From the NCBI RefSeq assembly GCF_015319165.1, contig NZ_JADIVZ010000014.1:29323-93322 (forward strand): DNA of 64,000 bases. The letters are read 5' to 3'. This document shows, piece after piece, positions 36,314 through 44,568 of the stretch. Positions within the stretch are counted from its first letter, which is position 1, and every line of letters starts with the position of its first letter. The position numbers and the translations under genes are program-made. The notes under the pieces are model-generated. The model saw only the letters and a list, made by a program, of their open reading frames with translations, had not been told where the DNA came from and made no database searches. Origin of the DNA: Nocardioides acrostichi (GTDB lineage: Bacteria; Actinomycetota; Actinomycetes; Propionibacteriales; Nocardioidaceae).

Positions 36314-37273
36314 ATGGCGAAGAAGTCCCGGACCAAGGCCCGCAACGCCGCGCGGTCGACCCCTGCCGAGCCCGGTGCGGTCGGCCCGCGTCAGCCCTGC
36401 CCGTGTGGCTCGGGCAAGCGCTACAAGGCCTGCCACGGTGCCCCCGGCGGCGCGGTGGCCGCCTTCGTGGCGCGCCCCTTCGAGGGCCTGCCCGGCGAGT
36501 GCGACCTCGTCGCGCTGCGCGAGCTGGTGCCCGCGGGCACCGCACCGCTCACGCTGAAGCAGGACGCCGACCGCGAGGTGCTGCTGTGCACCTTGCTGCC
36601 GATGGCGGCTCCGGCGATGGTGCGCGAGTCGGGCGCGATCTGGCTCGGTCTCCAGGTGCAACACGGCTTCGGGGATCCATCGCGAGATCTGGGTGCGGTG
36701 CTCGAGAAGGCGGTGGCGGCCGCCGAGGCGGGGGAGAGCGGCATCATCGGACTCACCAGCGACCCCGGCGAGGGCCCTCGCCTCCAGGATCTGGTCGCCG
36801 ACGCCCCGCTGCCCGTCACGGTGCACGAGGGCTTCGACTACTGGGTCGCCGACGTCGACGACACCGAGGGTCTGGCCGGCGCGCTCGACCAGGCCAACGA
36901 GGCGGCGGCGCCGACCGCTCGCCTCACCGAGGTCGAGGCCGCCTACTGGACCCACGTGGGCAGCAAGGAGCACCTGCGCTGGGTCATGCCCGAGCCCGAG
37001 GACGCCCTGCTCACGGCCCTCGCCCGGCTGCACGTAGCGGGCAAGGACGTGCTGGTGCCGGGCTCCCGCTTCGTGGGGATGTTCCGTGCGCACGGCCTGC
37101 TCACGCCGGTCTGGGATCTCCCGGTCGGCACCGGGGCCGAGGCTCTCGAGGCTCCGGCGGCGCAGTTCGGGGCCGACCTCGCGGCAGCCCTGGCCGACGA
37201 GTCCGACCTCAGCTCCGAGGAGCGGTCGGCTCGCAGTGGGCTCGCCAACCGTCAGGTCACCCTGCGGCAGTAG
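36314..37273 (+). CDS. DUF5926 protein with N-terminal SEC-C motif
   Basis: A 319-residue protein. The basic start MAKKSRTKARNAARS is followed by PCPCGSGKRYKACHG (residues 32-46), a SEC-C zinc motif like the one at the C-terminus of SecA. The remaining about 270 residues match the DUF5926 family in length and in blocks such as AYWTHVGSKEHLRWVMPEPEDALL and ARSGLANRQVTLRQ at the end. Function unknown; the zinc motif suggests contact with ribosome, SecB or other proteins. Convergent with the next MFS gene, overlapping by 17 bp. Confidence 0.87.
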   Translation: MAKKSRTKARNAARSTPAEPGAVGPRQPCPCGSGKRYKACHGAPGGAVAAFVARPFEGLPGECDLVALRELVPAGTAPLTLKQDADREVLLCTLLPMAAPAMVRESGAIWLGLQVQHGFGDPSRDLGAVLEKAVAAAEAGESGIIGLTSDPGEGPRLQDLVADAPLPVTVHEGFDYWVADVDDTEGLAGALDQANEAAAPTARLTEVEAAYWTHVGSKEHLRWVMPEPEDALLTALARLHVAGKDVLVPGSRFVGMFRAHGLLTPVWDLPVGTGAEALEAPAAQFGADLAAALADESDLSSEERSARSGLANRQVTLRQ

Positions 37274-38561
37274 CCGACGGCTCGCCGAGCCCACCCGTCA
37301 CGCGCATCAGGTGCCGCTCGGCGGCACGAGCGGTCGGACCCAGGCCCACAGCCGCCAGCACCACGATGCCGGCCACGACCAGCCAGCCGACCGCCCCGTG
37401 GCGCACGGCCAGGAAGGTGTAGACCGCGGGTGCCCACACGGTGCCGAGGGTGTAGCCGAGGCCGGCCACGCCCTGGTACTCCCCGCGTCGTTCGGGGTCG
37501 GAGAGCTCGGCCTGGAGACCCCACTGGCCGGCCGATTGGAACAGCTCGGCCCCGGTGACGGTGACGTGACCGAACCACACCAGCGCGATCGTCACCCAGC
37601 CGACGGTGTCGTGGGTGACGAGCACGACCAGGCAGGAGAGCACGAAGCAGGCGGCTCCCCGGTACTCCGCCCGCATCGAGCTGGCGACGTCGCTGACGCC
37701 ACGGGCGGCCGCCACCTGCAGGCCCACCGCCAGCACGGTGTTGGTGCCGAACAACCAGGCCAGCAGCACCGGGGGAGCGTCGGTCTCCTGCACCAGCCAC
37801 AGCGGGATCACCACGTTGAGCAGCACCTGGTGGGTGCCCAGCACGCCGTCGAGCGCGGTCGCCAGCACGAACGGGCGGTTGCGCAGCGCGGCGCGCGGAT
37901 CACGTGGACGCCGTCCGCGCGACGTCGCTGCCTCCAGCGGTGTTGCCGGCGCCGCTCGCTCCTCGGCGGGAAGGCGCGGCAGTCTCGTCACGAGCACCGT
38001 GTTGAGCAGCAACAGCACGGCCGTGACCACCGGCACGCTGCGCATGACCCCGTCGCTGGGTGCGGCGAGCGCGAGACCCCCGGCGGCGGCACCGAGCGTG
38101 TACCCGACGTTGCGGGCGGCACGCATGTAGGCCAGCGAACGCACTCGCGTCTCTCGCGGGAAGACCGCGAAGCGGTAGGCGTTGCGACCCGCTCGCATCC
38201 AGGTCTGGGCGAGCTCGAGGGCGATGGTGACCGCGACGTAGCCGGCGAACCCACCGACCAACAGCCACGAGCCGAACAGCAGCGCCTCGAGCAGGCTGCC
38301 CAGCACCCAGGTACGCCGGGTGCCGACACGGTCGGCGAGCTTGCCCAACGGCACCGAGAAGGCGAAGGTCACGACGCCTGCGATGGTGAGACCGAGCCCG
38401 ACCTGGGTCGCGCTGAGCCCCACGATGCGAGTGAAGTAGAACGCCGACCCCGTGAGGAACGCGCCCTCGCCGAATGCCGACAGCACCGACTGGTAGGCCA
38501 TCGCCCGCACGAGCGGGTCGTCGGTGAGTAGCCGGTCGCGCAGTCGGCGCAGGAGATCCAC
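37257..38561 (-). CDS. MFS transporter
   Basis: A 434-residue membrane protein starting GTG at 38559-38561. About 12 hydrophobic segments in two halves separated by a basic loop (SRGRRPRDPRAALRNRP). The FTRIVGLSATQVGLGLTIAG through GKLADRVGTRRTWVLG block is the MFS motif A region. Substrate unknown. No regulator next to it. The 240 bp upstream (38562-38801) hold no gene I can support, only a short GC-rich stretch also found at 54.6 kb. Confidence 0.87.
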   Translation of the reverse strand: MDLLRRLRDRLLTDDPLVRAMAYQSVLSAFGEGAFLTGSAFYFTRIVGLSATQVGLGLTIAGVVTFAFSVPLGKLADRVGTRRTWVLGSLLEALLFGSWLLVGGFAGYVAVTIALELAQTWMRAGRNAYRFAVFPRETRVRSLAYMRAARNVGYTLGAAAGGLALAAPSDGVMRSVPVVTAVLLLLNTVLVTRLPRLPAEERAAPATPLEAATSRGRRPRDPRAALRNRPFVLATALDGVLGTHQVLLNVVIPLWLVQETDAPPVLLAWLFGTNTVLAVGLQVAAARGVSDVASSMRAEYRGAACFVLSCLVVLVTHDTVGWVTIALVWFGHVTVTGAELFQSAGQWGLQAELSDPERRGEYQGVAGLGYTLGTVWAPAVYTFLAVRHGAVGWLVVAGIVVLAAVGLGPTARAAERHLMRVTGGLGEPSATAAG

Positions 38562-38801
38562 GCAGCGGAGTCTCGCAGTCAGACCTCAGCCGGATCCAAC
38601 CGATTCTCCACGGGCAAAGCGCCGCCGCCGGGACGCACCGGTTGCGTTGCCGCCGCTCGGCGGGCCCCCGTCATCTTGATGAACGGGCATTCCCCGCCGG
38701 TTGGCCGATGATCCCCCGGGGCGTATCGTCTGTCGTGCTCGGCCGTTGCTGTTTCCCCCGTCAGGAGCGGCCGGGCCGTTCGACGCCCACGATGCGACGC
38801 C

Positions 38802-39884
38802 TCAGCGCGGCTCGCGCAGCGACCACGGCCGCAGGCGGGAGTAGCCCTTCACCGGGGTGCGGTGCAGTCGGCGCCACCGGTAGGCCGGGGTCTCGGTTTC
38901 CCGGTCGTGTCCGGTCTCCTCGTCGGAGGCCTCACCCGCCAACGCCTCGTGCATACCGTCGTCGACGAGCACGGTCCCGGGCCGCGCCACCGAGGTGAGC
39001 CGAGCCGCGATGTTGACCGTCGGGCCGAACACATCGCCGAGCCGCGCCACGACCTCGCCGTAGGCCACCCCTGCACGGACCCGCGGGAACTCGTCGTCGT
39101 CGTCCTCACCGCGGGCCACCAGAGCCAGCGCGATGCGAGCAGCCGCCGCCGGGGCGTCGACGACGAAGAGCACCTCGTCGCCGATGTTCTTGATCACCCG
39201 GCCGCCGTGCTCGACGATGAGCGCCGTCGAGGCGTCCTCGAAGGTCTCCAACCAGGCGACGAGCTCGGCGTCGTCGAGCTCCTTGGAGCGCGACGTGAAG
39301 CCGACGATGTCGCAGAAGCACACCGCCTGGTGCACTTCGGCGGGAGGGCCGCCCGACCCGAGATCGCCCGACGTGAACAGTCGGTTGGCAGCACTCGCGA
39401 GGTGACGGCGCCACACGTAGCTTTGGAGGCTGTCGATGCGCGGCAGGATCTCGGCGGCCAACGTGACCAGCCGCTCGGCCGCCTCGCCCTCGCCGGCGCC
39501 GTCGGGAGCCGACGTCGCGAGGTCGGCCAGCAGCGTGGTCTGCCACTCGGCGAGCCGCGCGAACGACCGGCCCCAGGTGCGCACCAGTGCCGCGCGCGAA
39601 CTGTCGTCGAGCACACCGAGGCGGGCGAGGTCGGAGGCCTGGCGCAGCGCCTCGACGTCGGCGTCGGTGAAGGCCTCGTCGTCGTCGGAGGTCTGGGGGA
39701 AGCCCAGCAGGCGCCAGAGCTCGAAACCCTCCTCCTGGGGAACCCCGGCGAGGTCGTTGACCTCGAGGCGGGTCAGGTGCGGGCGTTCGCCGAGCAGAAA
39801 CTCCTCGACCATCGGCAGCACCTCGCCGAGGCCGGACGACGCGGCGGGGTCGGCCGCCGGGTCGGCGTCACTTCGAGGAGTCAC
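38802..39884 (-). CDS. Class III adenylate cyclase (Rv1264-like)
   Basis: A 360-residue cyclase starting GTG at 39882-39884. The C-terminal catalytic domain has the two metal aspartates (CFCDIVGFT and NIGDEVLFVV), the adenine-selecting Lys (RVIKNIGDE) and the transition-state Asn/Arg (GPTVNIAARL); so it should make cAMP. The N-terminal about 180 residues (LTRLEVNDLAG, LWRLLGFP, FTDADVEAL) resemble the helical, pH-sensing autoinhibitory domain of mycobacterial Rv1264. The gene overlaps by 17 bp the end of an upstream cyclic-nucleotide-binding gene, giving an enzyme-plus-sensor operon. Confidence 0.92.
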   Translation of the reverse strand: MTPRSDADPAADPAASSGLGEVLPMVEEFLLGERPHLTRLEVNDLAGVPQEEGFELWRLLGFPQTSDDDEAFTDADVEALRQASDLARLGVLDDSSRAALVRTWGRSFARLAEWQTTLLADLATSAPDGAGEGEAAERLVTLAAEILPRIDSLQSYVWRRHLASAANRLFTSGDLGSGGPPAEVHQAVCFCDIVGFTSRSKELDDAELVAWLETFEDASTALIVEHGGRVIKNIGDEVLFVVDAPAAAARIALALVARGEDDDDEFPRVRAGVAYGEVVARLGDVFGPTVNIAARLTSVARPGTVLVDDGMHEALAGEASDEETGHDRETETPAYRWRRLHRTPVKGYSRLRPWSLREPR

Positions 39885-40248
39885 CGAACCGGTCGCGCGC
39901 GACCTTCTCCAGCGCCTCGCCGAAGCCGGGAAGCTCGACCGCGAGCTTGTTCAGGGCATCGGGCGTGAAGTGGATGAGCTCCAGCGGCGTGAGCGCCACG
40001 ATGCTCGCGGTGCGCAGCGAGTGGTTGAGGATCGCCGCCTCGCCCATGATGTCGCCCTCGCCGAGCTGGGCGACCTCCTTGCCGTGCTGCCGCACCGAGA
40101 CGGTGCCGGAGAGGATCACGTAGGCCTTGTCGGCGCCGGTGCGCTCCGAGATCGGTGCCCAGCCCTCGGGCAGGGTGACGCGGGTGCCCGCCGAGCTGAT
40201 CTTGGCGATCTCCCGGGGCGAGAAGGAGTCGAAGAACGAGGTGGCCAT
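39868..40248 (-). CDS. Small cyclic-nucleotide-binding-domain protein
   Basis: A 126-residue protein, ATG at 40246-40248 with AAAGG upstream. It is a single cNMP-binding (CAP-type) beta-barrel: AYVILSGTVSVRQHGKEVAQLGEGDIMGEAAIL contains the phosphate-binding cassette GEAAIL, and the following NHSLRTASIVA includes an Arg near the expected cAMP-phosphate position. No DNA-binding domain follows, so it may act as a stand-alone cAMP receptor that regulates a partner protein. The cyclase gene downstream overlaps it, so both are made together. Confidence 0.88.
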   Translation of the reverse strand: MATSFFDSFSPREIAKISSAGTRVTLPEGWAPISERTGADKAYVILSGTVSVRQHGKEVAQLGEGDIMGEAAILNHSLRTASIVALTPLELIHFTPDALNKLAVELPGFGEALEKVARDRFGDSSK

Positions 40249-40319
40249 GTGCTGCCTTTCGAGTGCGCGCTGGTGCTCCCGGCGACACCGTACCGCCCGG
40301 ACGACGTCTGGCGGGGTGG

Positions 40320-41588
40320 TCAGGCCGATCCAGCGGCGTCGAGCGGATCGCGGGCGACGGGGCAGCTCATGCAGCGCGGGCCGCCGCGTCCGGAGCCGAG
40401 CTCGGAGCCGGCGATGCGCACGACCTCGATGCCGGCCTGCTCGAGACGGTCGTTGGTCTGGTCGTTGCGCTCGTAGGCGACCGCCACCCGCGGGGCCAGT
40501 GCGAGGGTGTTGTTGCCGTCGTCCCACTGCTCGCGTTCGGCCGTGACGGGGTCGAGGCCGGTGTCGATCTGGTGCAGCCGGTCGATGCCCATGGCCCGGG
40601 CCGCGGCCTCGAGGAACGGTTCGGCGCCGGTGACCGAGAGTGTGAGCCCGGTGTCGTCGCTGGCGGCCTCGTCGAGGGTCACCGTGTGCGCCACGAGGGT
40701 GTCGGCGACGTTCGGGTACATCACGACCTTGTCGACGTCGACCAGGGTGCAGATGGTGTCGAGGTGCATCGTCGCCCGCTCCTGCGTGATCGGGACGGCG
40801 AGCACGGTGTGCGCGAGGTCGGCGTGGAACACCTGCCGGGCGAAACGCTCGACGCCGGCGGGCGTCGTGCGCTCGCCCACACCCACGGCGACGACGCCGG
40901 GCGCGAGCAACAGCACGTCGCCCCCCTCGACGTGCTCGGAGTGCCAGCCGTGGATCGTGCGGGTGCCCTGGAAGCGCGGGTGCTCGGCGTAGATGAGCTG
41001 GGTCAGCTGGGTCTCACGCGCCCGAGCGGGCATCGCGAGCGACGTGACGGCCGCGCGGTCTCGCACCCACACACTGGAGTCACGGGTGAACAGCAGGTTC
41101 GGCAACGGGTCGACCAGGAAGTCGTGCGGATCGAGTAGCGAGGTGACCAGCCCGAATCCGCCGCGCACCTCGTCGTTGCGGATGCCTGCGGTGAGGTACG
41201 TCGTCAGCTCGGCGGGCGAGGCCTCACGCAGGAACCGGGCCAGGTAGTCGCGCAGCGTGTCGCCGAGGTGCAGCCCGGCCAGGGCCCGGGTGATGGCCTG
41301 GTTGCGGGCGCCCTCGGACTCCAGGGTCTGGGCCAGCAGCTCGGTCAGATAAAGCACCTCGACGTCGCGCGCCCGCAGCGCCTCGGCGAACGCGTCGTGC
41401 TCCTCCTGCGCCCGGGCCACCCACGGGATGCCGTCGAAGAGCAGCCGGTCGTTGTTGCGAGGCGTGAGTCGCTGCAACTCCGGGCCGGGACGGTGCAGCA
41501 TCACGGTACGCAGCCGGCCCACCTCGGAGTCGGCACCGTGCGGAGCAGGAGATCCGGCGTGGTGGGGGCTCTGCGAGGCGTCGCTCAT
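40320..41588 (-). CDS. arcA: Arginine deiminase
   Basis: A 422-residue enzyme hydrolysing arginine to citrulline and ammonia. Motifs: SEVGRLRTVMLHRPGPEL at the start, LLFTRDSSVWV, the EGGD block (HVEGGDVLLL), the His in TMHLDTICTLVD, and the nucleophile Cys in PRCMSCPVARDPL near the C-terminus. Length is normal. The start ATG overlaps the larC stop as ATGA, so it is the last gene of larB-larC-arcA. Ornithine carbamoyltransferase and carbamate kinase are not nearby, so a full ADI pathway is not shown here. Confidence 0.95.
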   Translation of the reverse strand: MSDASQSPHHAGSPAPHGADSEVGRLRTVMLHRPGPELQRLTPRNNDRLLFDGIPWVARAQEEHDAFAEALRARDVEVLYLTELLAQTLESEGARNQAITRALAGLHLGDTLRDYLARFLREASPAELTTYLTAGIRNDEVRGGFGLVTSLLDPHDFLVDPLPNLLFTRDSSVWVRDRAAVTSLAMPARARETQLTQLIYAEHPRFQGTRTIHGWHSEHVEGGDVLLLAPGVVAVGVGERTTPAGVERFARQVFHADLAHTVLAVPITQERATMHLDTICTLVDVDKVVMYPNVADTLVAHTVTLDEAASDDTGLTLSVTGAEPFLEAAARAMGIDRLHQIDTGLDPVTAEREQWDDGNNTLALAPRVAVAYERNDQTNDRLEQAGIEVVRIAGSELGSGRGGPRCMSCPVARDPLDAAGSA

Positions 41589-42766
41589 GGCTCCACCCTA
41601 GGGCGCGAGCTCACCCGCGCAGCGTCGATCACGTGCCGGATCGGCCACCCGGTGGCGCTCGCCACCGCAGCACAGTCGTCGTGCTCGGGCTGCGCGGTGA
41701 CGACCCGTCCGCCGGCCCGCGAGACCTTCACCCGCACGGGGTGCCCGGCCACCTCGACCGTGACCTCCTCGCGCGGCAGCGCTCGCTTGGTCACCGCGTG
41801 CTCGCGCACCCCGATGCTCGAGGTCTCGCGCCAGATCACGGCGCGCACGGCCTCGACGTGCTCGGGCCGGGTCAGCACGCCCAGGGTGTGGGCCGGCCGT
41901 CCCTTCTTCATGACGATGGGGGTGAGCCAGGCGTCGGCGGCGCCGGCGCCGAGCAGGGCCTCGAGCACGTGCGGCCACACCCGGGGGTCGAGATCGTCGA
42001 CATTGGTCTCGAGCACCAGCTCGGTGGCGGTCGTCTCGGCGTCGAGCGTGCCCGCGACGAGCAGCCGCACGACGTTGGCGTGCGTGCCCGGGTCAAGCGC
42101 CCCCGCGCCGGTGCCGATGTCCGAGACGGCCATCGCGGGCTGGGGTCCGACATCGTCGGCGAGGTTCGCGAGCAGCGCGGCCCCGGTGGGCGTGCACAGC
42201 TCACCCTCGCCCGGCCCGGCGGAGGTGGCGACGCCGCGCAACAGCCGCGTGACGGCCGGCACGGGCACCGGCAGCGATCCGTGCGCCGACGCGATGCGTC
42301 CGCTGCCGACCGCGATCGGGCTGACGGTCAGCCGCCCCTCGTCGCCGAGCAGGTGTGCGAGGCCGGCGCTGCACCCCACGACATCAGCGAGGGAGTCCAG
42401 CGCCCCGACCTCGTGGAAGGCCACGTCGTCGACGGCGGTGCCGTGCACGTGGGCCTCGGCCTCGGCGAGGGCGGCGAACACGGTCCGCGCGCGCTCTCGC
42501 ACGGCCGGTTCGAGTGGCGCGCCCTCCAACAGGGCGCGCACCTCGACCCAGGTGCGGTGGGCGATCGAGTCGGCGACCTCGACGTGCACCCGGGTGGCGG
42601 CGAGCCCGGCACGCGTGACGGCCTCGACACGCAGGCCGACCGGTTCGGGGCTCACCGCGTCGACCGCCGACTGGAGCACGGCCAGCGGCACCCCGGCCCC
42701 GACCAGGGCGCCGAGCAGCATGTCGCCGGAGGCACCGGCCGACGCGTCGACCCAGACGTCGCTCAC
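41585..42766 (-). CDS. larC: Nickel-pincer cofactor insertion protein LarC
   Basis: A 393-residue single-ORF LarC. It cyclometallates the pyridinium-3,5-bisthiocarboxylate mononucleotide with nickel using CTP. Motifs: WVDASAGASGDMLLGALVGAG at the N-terminus, AFHEVGALDSLADVVG near 115-130 and ELCTPTGAALLANLAD near 195; ETNVDDLDPRVWPHVLEALL starts the C-terminal half. In Lactiplantibacillus plantarum larC is split by a programmed frameshift; here it is one frame. GTG start overlaps the larB stop. Confidence 0.92.
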   Translation of the reverse strand: MSDVWVDASAGASGDMLLGALVGAGVPLAVLQSAVDAVSPEPVGLRVEAVTRAGLAATRVHVEVADSIAHRTWVEVRALLEGAPLEPAVRERARTVFAALAEAEAHVHGTAVDDVAFHEVGALDSLADVVGCSAGLAHLLGDEGRLTVSPIAVGSGRIASAHGSLPVPVPAVTRLLRGVATSAGPGEGELCTPTGAALLANLADDVGPQPAMAVSDIGTGAGALDPGTHANVVRLLVAGTLDAETTATELVLETNVDDLDPRVWPHVLEALLGAGAADAWLTPIVMKKGRPAHTLGVLTRPEHVEAVRAVIWRETSSIGVREHAVTKRALPREEVTVEVAGHPVRVKVSRAGGRVVTAQPEHDDCAAVASATGWPIRHVIDAARVSSRPRVEP

Positions 42767-43479
42767 GCGTGGTCTCCCTGCGAGCGGCCGGCGGCACGCG
42801 CTACCCGCGCGGCGTGCACGCCGGCGCCGTACCCGTTGTCGATGTTGACCACCACGACCCCCGGAGCGCAGGAGTTGAGCATGCCGAGCAGCGCCGAGAG
42901 GCCGCCGAAGGACGCGCCGTAGCCGATGCTGGTGGGCACTGCGACGACCGGCACGCCGACCAGGCCGCCGACGACCGAGGGCAGGGCGCCCTCCATGCCG
43001 GCCACGACCACGAGGCAGTCGGCGCGGGCCAGCCGGTCGCGCACGGCGAGCACACGGTGCAGCCCGGCCACGCCGACGTCCTCGACCTGCTGGACACCCG
43101 CCCCGTGAACGGTGGCGACGAGCGCGACCTCGGCAGCCACGGGGCCATCGGAGGTTCCGGCGCTGACGACGACCACGTCGCCGACGGGTGTGGGCAAGGC
43201 GCCGAGCGTCACCGCGCGTGCCGCCTCGTGGGCGACGGCCTCGGGTAGCTCGCGGCGCACCAGGTCGAGTGCCGCCTCGTCGAGCCGGGTCGCCAGCACG
43301 GCGTGGTCGGGGTGCGCCTCGTGCAGCGTGCGGAGAATCCGAACGATCTGCTCGGGCGTCTTGCCCTGACCGAAGACGACCTCGGGATCGCCCGTGCGTG
43401 CCGCCCGATCGAGGTCCACTCGTGCGAAGCCCACGTCGGCCGACAGCCGGGCCGCGTGGGGCGCGTCGGGATCAGGCAC
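42763..43479 (-). CDS. larB: Pyridinium-3,5-biscarboxylic acid mononucleotide synthase LarB
   Basis: A 238-residue LarB starting GTG at 43477-43479. It carboxylates nicotinic acid adenine dinucleotide, the first step of the nickel-pincer cofactor. The PurE-like core is visible: VVVSAGTSDGPVAAEVALVA near 100-120, GVQQVEDVGVAGLHRVL, CLVVVAGMEGALPSVVGGLV near 153 and VPTSIGYGASFGGLSALLGMLNSCAPG near 182-210. Upstream of larC and arcA in one operon. The sulfur-inserting larE and a lactate racemase or other LarA-type apoenzyme are not in this window. Confidence 0.92.
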   Translation of the reverse strand: MPDPDAPHAARLSADVGFARVDLDRAARTGDPEVVFGQGKTPEQIVRILRTLHEAHPDHAVLATRLDEAALDLVRRELPEAVAHEAARAVTLGALPTPVGDVVVVSAGTSDGPVAAEVALVATVHGAGVQQVEDVGVAGLHRVLAVRDRLARADCLVVVAGMEGALPSVVGGLVGVPVVAVPTSIGYGASFGGLSALLGMLNSCAPGVVVVNIDNGYGAGVHAARVARAAGRSQGDHA

Positions 43480-43573
43480 AGGGTGGAACCTACGTCAGCG
43501 CCGGGGCGGGTCGCAGGGTGTGGGCTGGGTCACCGCGGCAGGCACGGGGTTTGGGCGCTACTGCAGCGGGTAT

Positions 43574-43595
43574 GAGCACCCCCGTACGGGTGTTC
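43574..43595. promoter_or_regulatory. Inverted repeat upstream of a small hypothetical gene
   Basis: gagcaccc-ccgtac-gggtgttc, an 8-bp stem (one G:U if RNA) in the 201-bp gap between the divergent larB and the gene at 43681. May be an operator or a leader hairpin; nothing else is recognisable in the gap. Confidence 0.45.
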
Positions 43596-43680
43596 ACTCG
43601 TGCGGCTGCGGCGGCCGAAACGGACCGCTCGCCCCGCCTTCTGGAGTGCACCGTGACAACACCGGGGGGTCAGTTGATCG

Positions 43681-44013
43681 ATGATGTATTGGGATCTTGA
43701 GCAGGAACTCGAGCGCTGTTCGGCGGGGTCGGTCACCTACCGACGAGACGCCAAGCGGCTGGAGTTCACGGCCACTGACGACACGCGCTATGACGTCGTC
43801 GTCAACGAGTTGACGTTACGCAACGCGTTGCAAGCAGTACTGCTGTCGTCCTGGCACGAGGCCGAGTCCAGCGACGGCCCGCGGGTGGAGTCCCACGAGC
43901 GCGCCATCGCCGAACTCGCCGAGCGCTTCGAGCACCTGCACCAGGTGGGCGAGGATCCGATGGCCGTTCTGCGCCGCAAGCGCGACGCGTCCGGCGGGTC
44001 GCTGGCCTGCTGA
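43681..44013 (+). CDS. Hypothetical small acidic protein
   Basis: A 110-residue soluble protein; ATG at 43681 or 43684, the former after a GGGGGG tract. The sequence starts MMYWDLEQELERC, has a beta-rich segment (SVTYRRDAKRLEFTATDDTRYDVVVNE) and a helical half (ERAIAELAERFEHLHQV). I recognise no family. No signal peptide. Coding character is supported by normal actinobacterial third-position GC and by absence of a better frame. Followed 26 bp later by the DUF4446 gene on the same strand. Confidence 0.6.
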   Translation: MMYWDLEQELERCSAGSVTYRRDAKRLEFTATDDTRYDVVVNELTLRNALQAVLLSSWHEAESSDGPRVESHERAIAELAERFEHLHQVGEDPMAVLRRKRDASGGSLAC

Positions 44014-44039
44014 GGCGGAACTTTTCATAGGGTCCGTTC

Positions 44040-44441
44040 GTGACCCTGCTGGCGGCCCTCGCGCTCGTCGTGGCGCTTGTTGCGCTCGGCGTCGCGGTCT
44101 ATCTCCTGCGCGGCTCCCGGGCCGACCGTCGTGGCACCGACGAACCGTTGCCCGAGGACGTGCTCGGTCTGCGGCAGGAGGTCGCCGCCCTGCGGGCGGA
44201 GGCGCGTGACGCGCTGCGGCACGTGGCTCTGGTGCGCTACGACGCGTTCGGCGACATGGGAGGTCACCTCTCCTGGTCGCTGGCGCTCCTCGACGACGGC
44301 GGACACGGTGTCGTCCTCACCTCGATCCACGGCCGCTCCGAGGCTCGCACGTACGCCAAGTCGGTCACCGCCTGGGCCAGCGAGCAGCAGCTCTCGCCCG
44401 AGGAGTCCGAGGCGATCGAGGGCGCCCGCCCCCACCGCTGA
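44040..44441 (+). CDS. DUF4446 membrane-anchored protein
   Basis: A 133-residue protein starting GTG at 44040. One N-terminal transmembrane helix (LLAALALVVALVALGVAVYLL), a short coiled segment (LRQEVAALRAEARDALRHV), then the family core VRYDAFGDMGGHLSWSLALLDDGGHGVVLTSIHGR split here by glycine turns and YAKSVTAWASEQQLSPEE. The tail faces the cytosol. DUF4446 proteins are found in Gram-positives and their role is unknown. Its stop codon is part of the first 22-bp repeat. Confidence 0.88.
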   Translation: MTLLAALALVVALVALGVAVYLLRGSRADRRGTDEPLPEDVLGLRQEVAALRAEARDALRHVALVRYDAFGDMGGHLSWSLALLDDGGHGVVLTSIHGRSEARTYAKSVTAWASEQQLSPEESEAIEGARPHR

Positions 44442-44546
44442 CCCGTCACGAGTTTTCGCGTGACCCGTCACGAGTTTTCGCGTGACCCGTCACGAGTTTT
44501 CACGTGACCCGTCACGAGTTTTCACGTCACCCGTCACGAGTTTTCA
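44439..44546. repeat. Five tandem 22-bp repeats, each with a palindrome
   Basis: Unit tgacccgtcacgagttttcgcg, copies at 44439, 44461, 44483, 44505 and 44527 (last one diverged and partial). Copies 3 and 4 have cacg instead of cgcg. Across each junction the bases cgtgacccgtcacg form an inverted repeat, followed by gagtttt. They fill the gap between the convergent DUF4446 and MarR genes, so a set of tandem terminators or a protein-binding array is possible. There are no spacers, so this is not CRISPR. Confidence 0.95.
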
Positions 44547-44568
44547 GCGAACGCTGTGAGGCGCGGGG

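Noticed and set aside
44439..44546. CRISPR array
   Set aside because: The 22-bp units are directly contiguous with no unique spacers, and there are no cas genes.
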